DNA of 17,450 bases, from positions 1 to 17,450 of the forward strand of contig CAJGBR010000032.1 of assembly GCA_904501625.1 (NCBI GenBank), given 5' to 3'. This DNA comes from an uncultured Rikenellaceae bacterium (GTDB lineage: Bacteria; Bacteroidota; Bacteroidia; Bacteroidales; Rikenellaceae). The notes under the pieces are model-generated. The model made no database searches, had not been told where the DNA came from, and saw only the letters and a program-made list of their open reading frames with translations. Position 1 is the stretch's first letter. Every line of letters begins with the position of its first letter. The position numbers and the translations under genes are program-made. Shown in pieces: positions 1 to 7,544 of this stretch.

Positions 1-1595
1 AACTCGAACCTGCACGTTCGAGAATCATCACCTATGAAAATCAGGACAAAGCATTATCTGCAATAGCAGATTCATCGGCATACTACTCTCGACTCAACAA
101 TATCGAGGGAACGAACAGCTATAATGACACATTCTTTTTCCCATTCAGATGGGTCGGCAGATCGTTATTTTTGCATATTGAAGGTTGTGCTGCCGCTGGA
201 GTCGTGTATGTCAACAACAAGCAAATCGGGACCTTCACCGACGCAAAGGGTCACTCTGAATTCGACATCACAAAGGTTGCTCGTGAGGGTAACAACACCA
301 TACGCATCGAATTTGTAGCAGAAGACAAGATGACAGAATCAACTACAAAAGACAATTCGTCAATCGGGATTGCATACCTGACAAGCGAACCAAAGGTGCG
401 CATCAGAGACCTGTCCGTACAGACTAAAATCAATGACCAAAATGGAGCATTGCAAATCGGAGCAATCGCCAAATCACACTTTAAAAATCCAAAGAAAATA
501 AACATTCAGTTCGAACTATACACTCCATCAGGTGAACGCATCGACATTCAGACTAAAGAGATTGATTTTGAGAATTTTAGCGAGGATACAGTTTGGTTCT
601 CGACCCTCGTCAGAGATTTGGACATCTGGTCTGCAGATACACCGTTGTTCTACGTTGCAGTGTTAAGCGTTGAATACGAAGGCTTTAAAACCCAATATAT
701 ATCAACAAAAGTCGGTTTCCGAGAGGTAGCATTCAACGATAAAGAACTAATTATAAATGGGAAGAATATTTCATTAGGAGATGTCGTTGAAATTCCCTAC
801 AAGGCAGAATATGCAATGGGCGACAACGAATCAAAAAAAAAAATCGAACAATTGTTTCTTGATTTAAAATCTCGCGGAGTAAAGGTTATCACTCCTGCTG
901 ATGGACAATTTTCTGAAAACTTCTACGATGCAGCCGACCAAATAGGCATTTATATTATTGATATGGCAGCATTTAATCCGACTCCTGAGTCTGAAATTTT
1001 CGAACTGCCCACTTTCAGTAAAGAGGTTGTTGACCGAATTACATCGAGATTCATCTCACACAGAAACCACCCAAGTGTAATCGCCTTCTCAATGGGCAAT
1101 TCGCCCGATGGATTCAATCTATGCGAAGCTTACCTCAACATCAAAAAAATGCAGGATTCACGTCCCATAATGGCTGAAAATGTCCGCAATATGTGGAATA
1201 GCGATATCTATTTCACACGAGACAATAGTCAACCCCTTTACTCGGATCGTCCTGTTCTGAGAATTGGCTCACTCAACGGTGCAATGGCTAAACAAAATAA
1301 TTTTCGTCCAATTGTCATTAAGAGTCAAGATGTCACAAATCAGAGATTAGAAATTACAAATAATTCAGACTTCATTAACCTCAGCAACTACAAGTTGACC
1401 TTCAGCATTACTCGTGGAGATAAGGTCCTAAAATCGGGTGAAATTCAATTGCTTTCGAGTGCAACACAACAGATAACAATTCCTATTGAAGGGCTAAAAA
1501 TTCGAGGTAAAAAATCACACATACTCAACGTTGAGATAACACCAAAGAGCCACGGAATGAAAAATCTCGCATCAGAAAGTTTTAATCTGAATTAA
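1..1595 (+). CDS. LacZ-like glycoside hydrolase family 2 protein, 5' partial, probable pseudoenzyme
   Basis: The frame is open from base 3 to the stop at 1593-1595 (530 residues visible), so the true start lies upstream of the window. Domain order follows LacZ: a jelly-roll sugar-binding-like domain (to about 400), an Ig-like domain (about 400-735), a TIM-barrel part opening with FREVAFNDKELIINGK (717 on), and a C-terminal Ig-like domain (about 1300-1592). The barrel motif NHPSVIAFSMGNS (1065-1103) aligns with LacZ NHPSVIIWSLGNE, but the acid/base Glu is Ser (codon 1101-1103). The LacZ histidine motifs (NRHEH, SHYPNH) are replaced. After PIMAENVRNMW (1168-1200) the barrel breaks off, so the segment with the nucleophile Glu is missing. 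I infer a non-catalytic protein, perhaps glycan-binding, or a gene in decay. The frame itself is intact, which argues for a retained product. Family assignment is firm; function is not known. Confidence 0.8.
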   Translation, partial: LEPARSRIITYENQDKALSAIADSSAYYSRLNNIEGTNSYNDTFFFPFRWVGRSLFLHIEGCAAAGVVYVNNKQIGTFTDAKGHSEFDITKVAREGNNTIRIEFVAEDKMTESTTKDNSSIGIAYLTSEPKVRIRDLSVQTKINDQNGALQIGAIAKSHFKNPKKINIQFELYTPSGERIDIQTKEIDFENFSEDTVWFSTLVRDLDIWSADTPLFYVAVLSVEYEGFKTQYISTKVGFREVAFNDKELIINGKNISLGDVVEIPYKAEYAMGDNESKKKIEQLFLDLKSRGVKVITPADGQFSENFYDAADQIGIYIIDMAAFNPTPESEIFELPTFSKEVVDRITSRFISHRNHPSVIAFSMGNSPDGFNLCEAYLNIKKMQDSRPIMAENVRNMWNSDIYFTRDNSQPLYSDRPVLRIGSLNGAMAKQNNFRPIVIKSQDVTNQRLEITNNSDFINLSNYKLTFSITRGDKVLKSGEIQLLSSATQQITIPIEGLKIRGKKSHILNVEITPKSHGMKNLASESFNLN

Positions 1596-1610
1596 AATTG
1601 CCAAACATTA

Positions 1611-1647
1611 AAAAAGCATAGTATCCTCAAAAGGTCGTATGCTTTTT
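1611..1647 (+). terminator. Rho-independent terminator of the GH2-like gene
   Basis: Perfect 10-bp inverted repeat AAAAAGCATA / TATGCTTTTT (1611-1620 and 1638-1647) with a 17-base loop, 15 bases after the stop codon. The descending arm ends in five T. The A-rich left arm means it could also act on the minus strand, ending transcription through the decayed gene downstream. Confidence 0.75.
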
Positions 1648-1856
1648 ATTTAGTAGCGTGTCTTGAAATGTGAGGTTATATTTTGGAGTGCAAAATGTAA
1701 TTTCTTAACAAAATGGTTTGTAACAAAAAATGTAAATACAAATTATGTAACATTGGAAATAGCTTTGAGTCGGGGTCGAAATAGTGCGGAATAATTTGAT
1801 AAACGGTTATGAATGATGATGAGCATTTATAATTTATATTCCGCGCCTAACTCATC
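1648..1856. other. Intergenic stretch with no supported gene
   Basis: AT-rich, with recurring ATGTAA and GTAACA words around 1690-1755. Read on the minus strand there are only short open stretches, including a possible 27-codon frame. I recognise nothing in it. It lies just 3' of the decayed minus-strand gene and may be part of the same eroded region. Confidence 0.4.
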
Positions 1857-2467
1857 TTAAACAAGATACGGCAATAGATTTTGATAAAAATTTGGAGTGT
1901 GTTTTGCCATAAGCAACCTTTGCTTTATGTTATAATTATATAAGCCGAGAAACTCTCCACAATGACAATTTAATCTTTCGGGCAACGCCTCCTTATCCAA
2001 CCAATAGTGTACCGACTCGTGTTAAGTCTATGCAATCTTATAGGTTGTATAAAACAAAAGCGTATCGAAAATACAACACCAATGTTCCCAAAGCGAAGTC
2101 ATACTCGTAACCATTAAACTTGATATGACACACTTCGCCAGTATAATGGTGTCTTTATACAGTGTTCTAACCCCAGCAAAAACACTCCGCGTGCATAGTC
2201 TCGACCAAAGCACTCATCTCTAAAATAGGCGATCCTCCCCTGATTATGTTGCGACTCACATTCATCATCACAAGAAAATATATAGATTTGCTCTCCATAG
2301 AAGAAATCTCCAAATGAGGCATATCGAATATAGATGTCGAGCAATGAGGAGAGGGTACTTTACTCCCGCCTATATCTATACTCATCACATAATCGTTTCA
2401 AAACATCTTCATCAATAACCTTGGGTGGTTCTGCCTCTTTCTGACTGCACCACCAGCGTGTTGACAT
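1857..2467 (-). pseudogene. Decayed gene, SMI1/KNR4 (SUKH)-like immunity-type protein
   Basis: No intact frame exists here, but one protein can be assembled from the minus strand. It starts at ATG 2467-2465 (MSTRWWCSQKEAEPPK...) and reads to an in-frame TAA at 2362-2360. The same frame continues with LLDIYIRYASFGDFFYGEQ, then GRIAYFRDECFGRDYA, to a stop near 2114. A shift near 2130 gives GEVCHIKFNGYEYDFALGT (to about 2040). A second shift between about 2040 and 2010 gives HYWLDKEALPERLNCHCGEF and a C-terminus NFYQNLLPYLV with TAA at 1859-1857. The four pieces are collinear, about 200 residues in all. The layout (Y..FG..F.GE..YIF, then IAYF.D..FGRDYA, then GY..DFALGT..LYF) resembles SMI1/KNR4 proteins, by memory only. 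That it is a pseudogene is better supported than its family. Confidence 0.6.
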
Positions 2468-2613
2468 TCAAAAAACAAATATTTCGAATCGGGATAATTT
2501 TATCACGAAATCGGATGTAATATGCTTATTAACTCTTTTCTCAGCAACATCAATTAATATTATCTTCGGTAAAAATTTGTATTTATAAAATTTTATTTAC
2601 TTTACTGCATTTA
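2468..2613. other. AT-rich spacer
   Basis: Separates the start of the decayed minus-strand gene from the promoter of the plus-strand envelope operon. No gene is seen. It should have held the promoter of the decayed gene, but no clear TTTG/TAnnTTTG pair is visible on the minus strand. Confidence 0.4.
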
Positions 2614-2645
2614 TTTGGATTTTGAGTAAATAATTAACATCTTTG
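2614..2645 (+). promoter_or_regulatory. Bacteroidetes-type promoter for the envelope operon
   Basis: TTTG at 2614-2617 (-33 element), 20-base spacer, then CATCTTTG at 2638-2645, one base off the TAnnTTTG -7 consensus for the Bacteroidetes primary sigma factor. It implies transcription starting near 2650 and a leader of roughly 55 bases before the first gene. Confidence 0.6.
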
Positions 2646-2707
2646 CACAAAGACATTAATGACACTCCATCAGAAAACATATAGTTTAACTTAAAATGTT
2701 AGTAGAA

Positions 2708-3250
2708 ATGAGAACATTAAAATTTACACAATTAATTTTAGCGTTAGCACTCTCATTATGTTTATTTGATGTTAACGCACAAACCCCCTATTTATCTGAT
2801 TCTGAGTGGAATGTTTTTATTAACCATCCTGAAGACATCGAACAAAGAGGAACCTTCACTGTTTCGAATGGACAAATAGTAGGATTTAGATATGAATGGG
2901 GAGATGGGTATACACCGCTTGAGGGATATGCACCCAGTGATTTACTTCTTGCAGAACCTGCCACGACAGGAGACTCATTCCTTGTACGTTTTCAACCTTT
3001 GCTTCTTGAGGCTTGCGTTGCATCTTTAGTAACTTATATATTTTTTAAACTCGTTGTTATTGTAAATCCGGTTGCGGGTTTAATTGTAGAACTTGCCCTA
3101 AACATAGCAGTTGCATACTCAATGAGTTATTTTTGCAATGCAAAAATTCCCGTAATTAATAATCTCGGTCTACTCGCTAACTCGCTTTCGATTAAAAAAG
3201 AACGCATCTTGAACCGTAAAACAAACAACAGATTATTGGCGTTTGTTTAG
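2708..3250 (+). CDS. Exported protein of unknown function with two C-terminal membrane segments
   Basis: Not recognised. An in-frame ATG exists at 2696, but the one at 2708 puts a typical signal peptide at the N-terminus (MRTLKF, hydrophobic to about residue 20, likely cut at VNA-Q near residue 24), so I prefer 2708 (180 residues). The mature part holds a soluble segment of about 75 residues rich in acidic and aromatic residues (SEWNVF, YEWGDGYTP). Two adjacent hydrophobic segments follow (about 100-118 and 121-142), then a basic tail (KKERILNRK). If the signal peptide is cleaved, the soluble part lies in the periplasm and the protein is anchored by a C-terminal hairpin. It is first in a run with the membrane protein at 3334 and the outer-membrane protein at 3723. 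Confidence 0.75.
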   Translation: MRTLKFTQLILALALSLCLFDVNAQTPYLSDSEWNVFINHPEDIEQRGTFTVSNGQIVGFRYEWGDGYTPLEGYAPSDLLLAEPATTGDSFLVRFQPLLLEACVASLVTYIFFKLVVIVNPVAGLIVELALNIAVAYSMSYFCNAKIPVINNLGLLANSLSIKKERILNRKTNNRLLAFV

Positions 3251-3266
3251 CATAACAAAAATTGAA

Positions 3267-3293
3267 GTGGCAATTGTGGAGTGTGATTGCCAC
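3267..3293 (+). other. Hairpin in the gap after the first envelope gene
   Basis: Perfect 8-bp inverted repeat GTGGCAAT / ATTGCCAC with an 11-base loop, 16 bases after the stop at 3250. No T-tract follows (the next bases are CCCTTAAC), so it may stabilise or partly attenuate the transcript rather than end it. Confidence 0.45.
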
Positions 3294-3310
3294 CCCTTAA
3301 CTTCCGAATT

Positions 3311-3335
3311 ATAAATTTAATCCCCTTAAATTTAT
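3311..3335 (+). promoter_or_regulatory. Inverted repeat covering the start codon of the 3334 gene
   Basis: Perfect 9-bp repeat ATAAATTTA / TAAATTTAT with a 7-base loop (ATCCCCT). Its right arm includes the first two bases of the ATG at 3334-3336. In RNA it could fold over the initiation site, and as DNA it could be an operator. All pairs are A-U, so the hairpin would be weak. Confidence 0.35.
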
Positions 3336-3726
3336 GGAAACAAACAAATCTCACAAAACAATCATCAACATTTTTAGAGTGTCAGGTTGGCTTGTTATTG
3401 CATTATCGATAATATGCATTCTTATCAGTTCGAACGTTTTGACCTTAAGTCAATCAGCTAGTCAAACAATCCCCACTGTATATTATTGGTCACTTATGCT
3501 CTTACTCTTTTCGTATACGTTAGGCCATCTTTCAAAAAAACATTCTGATCCAACTTACAAGACTGATATGTTGCCTCACTTCAAAAGTGGATTCTTTACG
3601 ACACTGGCCTTGGTAGCTCTGACATTGGCATCTGTACACAAAACAATCATATTGTTGTCGTGTATTGCTATCTATTGGACAATCTATTTGATTATTACCA
3701 CAATTCAGCAAAACAATAGGTTATGA
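3334..3726 (+). CDS. Small integral membrane protein, four predicted helices, unknown function
   Basis: 130 residues, mostly hydrophobic, with four likely membrane helices at about 16-35, 49-66, 86-103 and 105-124. A positively charged loop (LSKKHSDPTYK, about 66-76) lies between helices 2 and 3. There is no signal peptide cleavage site and no motif I recognise. Its stop codon TGA (3724-3726) overlaps the ATG of the next gene (3723-3725) as ATGA, which suggests translational coupling. It probably sits in the inner membrane and works with the outer-membrane protein encoded downstream; that link is inferred only from the overlap. Confidence 0.8.
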   Translation: METNKSHKTIINIFRVSGWLVIALSIICILISSNVLTLSQSASQTIPTVYYWSLMLLLFSYTLGHLSKKHSDPTYKTDMLPHFKSGFFTTLALVALTLASVHKTIILLSCIAIYWTIYLIITTIQQNNRL

Positions 3727-6437
3727 TACGTTTCTGCACAACATTACTCTGTTTGTTATCCGTTTGTACTTCATTCTCCCAGGCTCAAGTCATTTCAACA
3801 AAAGAAAGATATGCTAAAGATGTGATGAAGATCAAATATATTGGGCAGATTGTCGATTCGACAGATCTCTCACCTCTGCCCAAGGCTGTGATTCACCTCG
3901 TATCAAAGTTACAAACAGGACTTACCTCACAATGGATCATAGCCGATACATCAGGGAAATTCAATTTCGAAGCATACAATTTTTGTCCGAGCAGAATTGA
4001 AATCTCAATGTTAGGCTATAAGTTAAAAACAATTCATCTGGACAAAGCCGAGCCTACTTGTAATTTGGGCAAGATTAAGCTCTCTGTTGACAATATTAAC
4101 ATCGATGAAGTTACCGTAAGGGCAAGACAACGATTAAGCCTGCTAAAAGGCGATACTCTGCGTATTGTCGCTCCGGTTGCCAAAACTATGAAAGGCGATG
4201 CTCTGATTGAGATCCTGCGACAGGTTCCTGAACTCACCGTAAACCCAAATGGTTCAGTTTCATACAAAGGTGATGTGATCAGTTTAGTCACCATCAACGA
4301 CAAAAAGATTTTTGGCGATGACAACATAGCTCCATACTATTTGCTCAACGCTAAAGATGCCTCATATATCGACGTATTTGAGGAAGATGACGAGTTGGCT
4401 CAACGCACAACATTAGACAAAGGTGGTAAACGCAAACGAATGAATATTTTTGCCGTCGAGGATTTCGACCACTATACAGCCGGAAATCTGGTTGCTGAAA
4501 GCGGCGTTAATGGCAAAAATAGCGAACAGCGAGATTTGAATGACAGATACGTATTGGGTGGTGGTATCGGACTATATAGCGAACCTCGTCAAATTGTTGT
4601 CGAATCTGCATTATCAAATATTGCACAAAGTTCAGCATTTTATTCTCCACAAAACACATTGCTTATTGTGGGCTCAAATCCGGCCGATAAAAAATATGCC
4701 AATCTGGCTTACAACATCGAAAACAAGAAAAAAGACAAGTATAAAGTAAATCTCAAGTGGAACAATACAAAAGTCGAAAACTCAAATATAAATGAGTTAT
4801 CTTACTTTAAAAATGATGACTTTGACTCTCAAATACAACGCAACGTAACATCGAATATATCTGATGGACATTCGCTGAGTGGAGGATTCTCGATGTCATT
4901 AACCAGTAATCCCAATACGGTATTCGATGTAAATAGCACTGTCAATTATACAAAAACAGAGATGGTTATCAACAAATTCAGACAAATGACTCGTGACAAC
5001 ATTGTTATATCATCGTCTAATAATGAGTCAAACTCTGAGATGTCGACCTATATTATTCCGTTCAATATCAAACTAAGTCACAAATTAAATAATTACAATC
5101 TGTTGTCTTTGAAGGGAAATATTCGATACAGCAATATGATGCAAACTTCTCTGCAAGATGTGAATGATGTAAACGATTCAAATCTAAACACCATAACACT
5201 CGTAAATTTAGATAACAAAAAGCCATCGATAACTACTAATAGCAGTCTGCAGTATCGTCATAATTTCAAAAAGTATAACAACAAAGCAATAGACTTTACA
5301 TTCGGTCACTCTTATAAGAGTGATGATAACCAACAGATTGCATACGATAGAGTTACGGGAGAAGTCAATGAACTATATTCGATTGACCAAAACAATATTC
5401 AACAGAAGTTCAGCTTCGGAATCGGATCAAATTTGAGCAAAAATCTCCAAATTGGCATAAGTTTCAATCGTGACAACTTAAAGAATGAAGAGAGCAATAA
5501 TAATGTGAATGCTAATTTCAATACAATAGAATTTTCTGTGAGTGCCAAATTATTGGGATTTAATACATCACTGGGTAAAACAAACAAATTACCTTTAGCT
5601 AGCTCGCTATCAAACAAATTAAACGTATCGAATCCATACTATCTTGTCGTCGGTAATGCCAATCTTGAGCCTGCAAAATATTATCAGTTGAATCTGTCAA
5701 GATTTATAAAAATTTTTAACTTCCCGATGAGTTTCACAGTCAATGCAATGTATATTAAAGACGGAACAACATATCGCAGAACATATTATGCAGAATCAAC
5801 GCTCCTGCCTCAATATGACAACTACGTCGTCAACTCTGGAGCATCTCTCGTTACTCCTTTCAATGGTCCGAGTCAGTTTAAGATTTCAGGACAAATCGGG
5901 ATAAATCACAATGCAATGGATGTCGGAACGTTTCGCAATAGTTTCGAATACAGATTCGATCGAGACTATGAAGAGTATAATTCAAAAGAGGAGTATAAAA
6001 ACAATCATTTTATATCGCACATCTTCGAATTTACCTCTAATTTCTCATACGCGTTCAGGATTTCTCTGAAAAACAGACTGAATTATATCTACACCAGATC
6101 CGCAAACGACACATCAGAATCAGGAATATCAAATGAAACATCGTTCTATGCAGTCGGAGATTTATTTAACCGATTAAGGATAGAGGTAGCCTATTTGATG
6201 AACTTCTATAACACTCCGGTCATCAATCGCGAATCTCACACCCTGAATGCAAGAGTTGGTATGAGAGTGTTCAAGAACAGAATGGGAGTTATCAGTCTGA
6301 ATGCAATTGACATTCTGGGCAATAATGATCAATGGCGAACTATGCAAACAACATTAGGTATTAGTAGTGTTATGGATAAATGCCTAACCAATTACTACTC
6401 AATTTCATTTGCTTATAAATTCAACAACAAGAAATAG
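3723..6437 (+). CDS. Outer-membrane beta-barrel protein, TonB-receptor-like, with carboxypeptidase-regulatory-like domain
   Basis: 904 residues. A signal peptide (about 1-21, ending SFSQAQ) is followed by a carboxypeptidase D regulatory-like beta-sandwich at about 37-115, including ADTSGKFNFEAY and SMLGYKLKTIHL. A plug-like region at about 120-230 carries KGDALIEILRQVPELTVN and VTINDKKIFGDD. The rest is a long barrel with many alternating aromatic strands, ending in YYSISFAYKF, as an outer-membrane barrel should. This is the layout of the Bacteroidetes outer-membrane beta-barrel family related to SusC/TonB receptors. I see no SusD partner, so a standard starch-utilisation-type pair is unlikely. 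No clear TonB box is visible. Its start overlaps the previous stop (ATGA), and the next gene begins 24 bases after its stop. The substrate is unknown; a role in assembly or secretion rather than uptake is possible. Confidence 0.85.
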   Translation: MIRFCTTLLCLLSVCTSFSQAQVISTKERYAKDVMKIKYIGQIVDSTDLSPLPKAVIHLVSKLQTGLTSQWIIADTSGKFNFEAYNFCPSRIEISMLGYKLKTIHLDKAEPTCNLGKIKLSVDNINIDEVTVRARQRLSLLKGDTLRIVAPVAKTMKGDALIEILRQVPELTVNPNGSVSYKGDVISLVTINDKKIFGDDNIAPYYLLNAKDASYIDVFEEDDELAQRTTLDKGGKRKRMNIFAVEDFDHYTAGNLVAESGVNGKNSEQRDLNDRYVLGGGIGLYSEPRQIVVESALSNIAQSSAFYSPQNTLLIVGSNPADKKYANLAYNIENKKKDKYKVNLKWNNTKVENSNINELSYFKNDDFDSQIQRNVTSNISDGHSLSGGFSMSLTSNPNTVFDVNSTVNYTKTEMVINKFRQMTRDNIVISSSNNESNSEMSTYIIPFNIKLSHKLNNYNLLSLKGNIRYSNMMQTSLQDVNDVNDSNLNTITLVNLDNKKPSITTNSSLQYRHNFKKYNNKAIDFTFGHSYKSDDNQQIAYDRVTGEVNELYSIDQNNIQQKFSFGIGSNLSKNLQIGISFNRDNLKNEESNNNVNANFNTIEFSVSAKLLGFNTSLGKTNKLPLASSLSNKLNVSNPYYLVVGNANLEPAKYYQLNLSRFIKIFNFPMSFTVNAMYIKDGTTYRRTYYAESTLLPQYDNYVVNSGASLVTPFNGPSQFKISGQIGINHNAMDVGTFRNSFEYRFDRDYEEYNSKEEYKNNHFISHIFEFTSNFSYAFRISLKNRLNYIYTRSANDTSESGISNETSFYAVGDLFNRLRIEVAYLMNFYNTPVINRESHTLNARVGMRVFKNRMGVISLNAIDILGNNDQWRTMQTTLGISSVMDKCLTNYYSISFAYKFNNKK

Positions 6438-6461
6438 TTTAACTTTAAAAATTATATCACA

Positions 6462-6959
6462 ATGAAAAAACAATTTAGGATTTTGACAGCTACGATTGCT
6501 GTTCTAATGATGGCTGCCATCTCAAATCCAATCGTTGCTAATGGCCCTCAGCACAAAGCGAATGATGCCCAAAAGTGTAAAGTAGATATTCCATACACAA
6601 CAAAAGGAGAAGTGGGATTCAAAGAATGGAGTGAGTTCCAGAAGATGGACTGGGATCAACAACTCAAATCATTATGCCATATGTATTGGAAGAATCCACA
6701 AATTGAACAAGGCTATTATTCAAGTGCTCCTACAGGTGCAAAAAAAGGCGAGATTGTTAAATTCGCATTCATTTTCAAAAAAGGACAGATTGCCAGTGCA
6801 AAGATTTGCGGTGTCAAAGCAAGCAAAAAAGATTTGGCTGCAGGAGTTTTTGTTGTTTCAGTGAAAGCTGATGTAAACGTCGAAGGAGTATACGAATTTG
6901 TTAAATCAGGAGGAACAGGTGTCATCACACAAAAATTTCCAATAAAAATTATTGAATAA
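6462..6959 (+). CDS. Small secreted protein of unknown function
   Basis: 165 residues. The start ATG gives a classical signal peptide (MKKQFR, hydrophobic core TATIAVLMMAAI, likely cut near VANG at residues 26-28). The mature protein has three cysteines (C39, C72, C116) and an aromatic stretch FKEWSEFQKMDWDQQ (53-67). Its second half looks beta-rich and basic (EIVKFAFIFKKGQI; VFVVSVKADVNVEGVYEF), like one small beta-sandwich. There is no lipoprotein cysteine at the cleavage site. It is last in the envelope operon, 24 bases after the beta-barrel gene, and could be that protein's ligand, cargo or periplasmic partner. No family is recognised. Confidence 0.8.
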   Translation: MKKQFRILTATIAVLMMAAISNPIVANGPQHKANDAQKCKVDIPYTTKGEVGFKEWSEFQKMDWDQQLKSLCHMYWKNPQIEQGYYSSAPTGAKKGEIVKFAFIFKKGQIASAKICGVKASKKDLAAGVFVVSVKADVNVEGVYEFVKSGGTGVITQKFPIKIIE

Positions 6960-6962
6960 TAT

Positions 6963-7099
6963 AATCTGCAAGTTCGAAGAAATAATCGGACAATTAATCA
7001 ATAAATATGGTCATCTTTCCAATACAAATTTGGGAGATTCAACAAAAAAGCAGAAGTTAATGCGATTATCGCTTACATCATTGCATCGAAAGAAGCATA
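6963..7099 (+). pseudogene. Possible remnant of a coding sequence
   Basis: Two plus-strand frames look coding but have no start or continuous frame. One reads CKFEEIIGQLINKYG (from 6966). After a shift another reads YKFGRFNKKAEVNAIIAYII and ends ASKEA with TAA just before the terminator. Amino acid composition and codon choice look protein-like, but the stretch is short and I do not recognise it. It could be the eroded end of a further operon gene or chance. Confidence 0.25.
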
Positions 7100-7101
7100 A
7101 G

Positions 7102-7134
7102 AGAAAAGAGCCGTCTGAATAACGGCTCTTTTCT
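7102..7134 (+). terminator. Strong rho-independent terminator of the envelope operon
   Basis: Perfect 13-bp inverted repeat AGAAAAGAGCCGT / ACGGCTCTTTTCT (7102-7114, 7122-7134) with a 7-base loop (CTGAATA), GC core and T-rich right arm. It ends the four-gene plus-strand run. The symmetrical A/T arms would also let it act on the minus strand. Confidence 0.85.
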
Positions 7135-7544
7135 ATCGCTTTTGACATAAGTACCGAGTAGATGTGCCAGAAATTTGAACTGTGAGGAGCACACTTTTTG
7201 CTAATGCGTCGAGGCCCCGTAAAGTGGACATGGTGGGTATATTCGTGGATGGCAATCTCCCCCAACGAGTGTGCATCGACCGAAATGGAGGCAAGGAAAG
7301 TAAAGATGGTTAGCGGTGCTGTAACGCCAAATACAAATGTGCGTTTTTCTATGTTTCATAGCAATGAAGTATTAAATTTCGCCACAAAGAAATAGCACGC
7401 CCCTGTCAAATCGTGATGAGGATAAAAAGAAAATTTGTCATATTGACAATAGACTCTGCCAAAATGTCGCTAAAAATAACTAATTACGAAATGGCATAAA
7501 AGATGTTTTAATTATAGGCAGAAACCGTAAAAAACCACAATAAA
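7135..7544. other. Gene-poor stretch with two opposed open frames
   Basis: About 400 bases with no convincing gene. On the plus strand 7198-7395 is open (from LMRRGPVKWTWWVYSW to NEVLNFATKK). On the minus strand the frame from about 7348 down through the terminator is also open (including LGEIAIHEYTHHVHFTGP), and this overlaps the hairpin, so it cannot all be a normal gene. The 7180-7300 part is more GC-rich than its surroundings. I recognise no family. The 3' part (7400-7544) presumably holds the promoter of the nuclease-like gene, but no clear TTTG/TAnnTTTG pair is seen. Confidence 0.4.
7435..7449. repeat. Short inverted repeat upstream of the nuclease-like gene
   Basis: TTGTCA-TAT-TGACAA, perfect 6-bp arms, 96 bases before the start at 7545. 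It may be an operator. A similar repeat (CTGTCA / TGACAG) follows the gene at 8304-8320. Confidence 0.3.

Noticed and set aside
1857..2000. Idea that this stretch is a transposase remnant
   Set aside because: The segment HYWLDKEALPERLNCHCG joins collinearly with the upstream pieces of the decayed SMI1/KNR4-like gene, and no DDE motif or terminal inverted repeats are seen.
3723..6437. SusC-type nutrient receptor of a polysaccharide utilisation locus
   Set aside because: No SusD gene follows and no carbohydrate enzyme is in the operon. The plug and barrel better fit the general outer-membrane beta-barrel family.
7011..7265. Minus-strand open frame of 84 codons
   Set aside because: It spans the strong terminator at 7102-7134, begins at TTG and has no recognised domain; kept only as part of an unexplained stretch.
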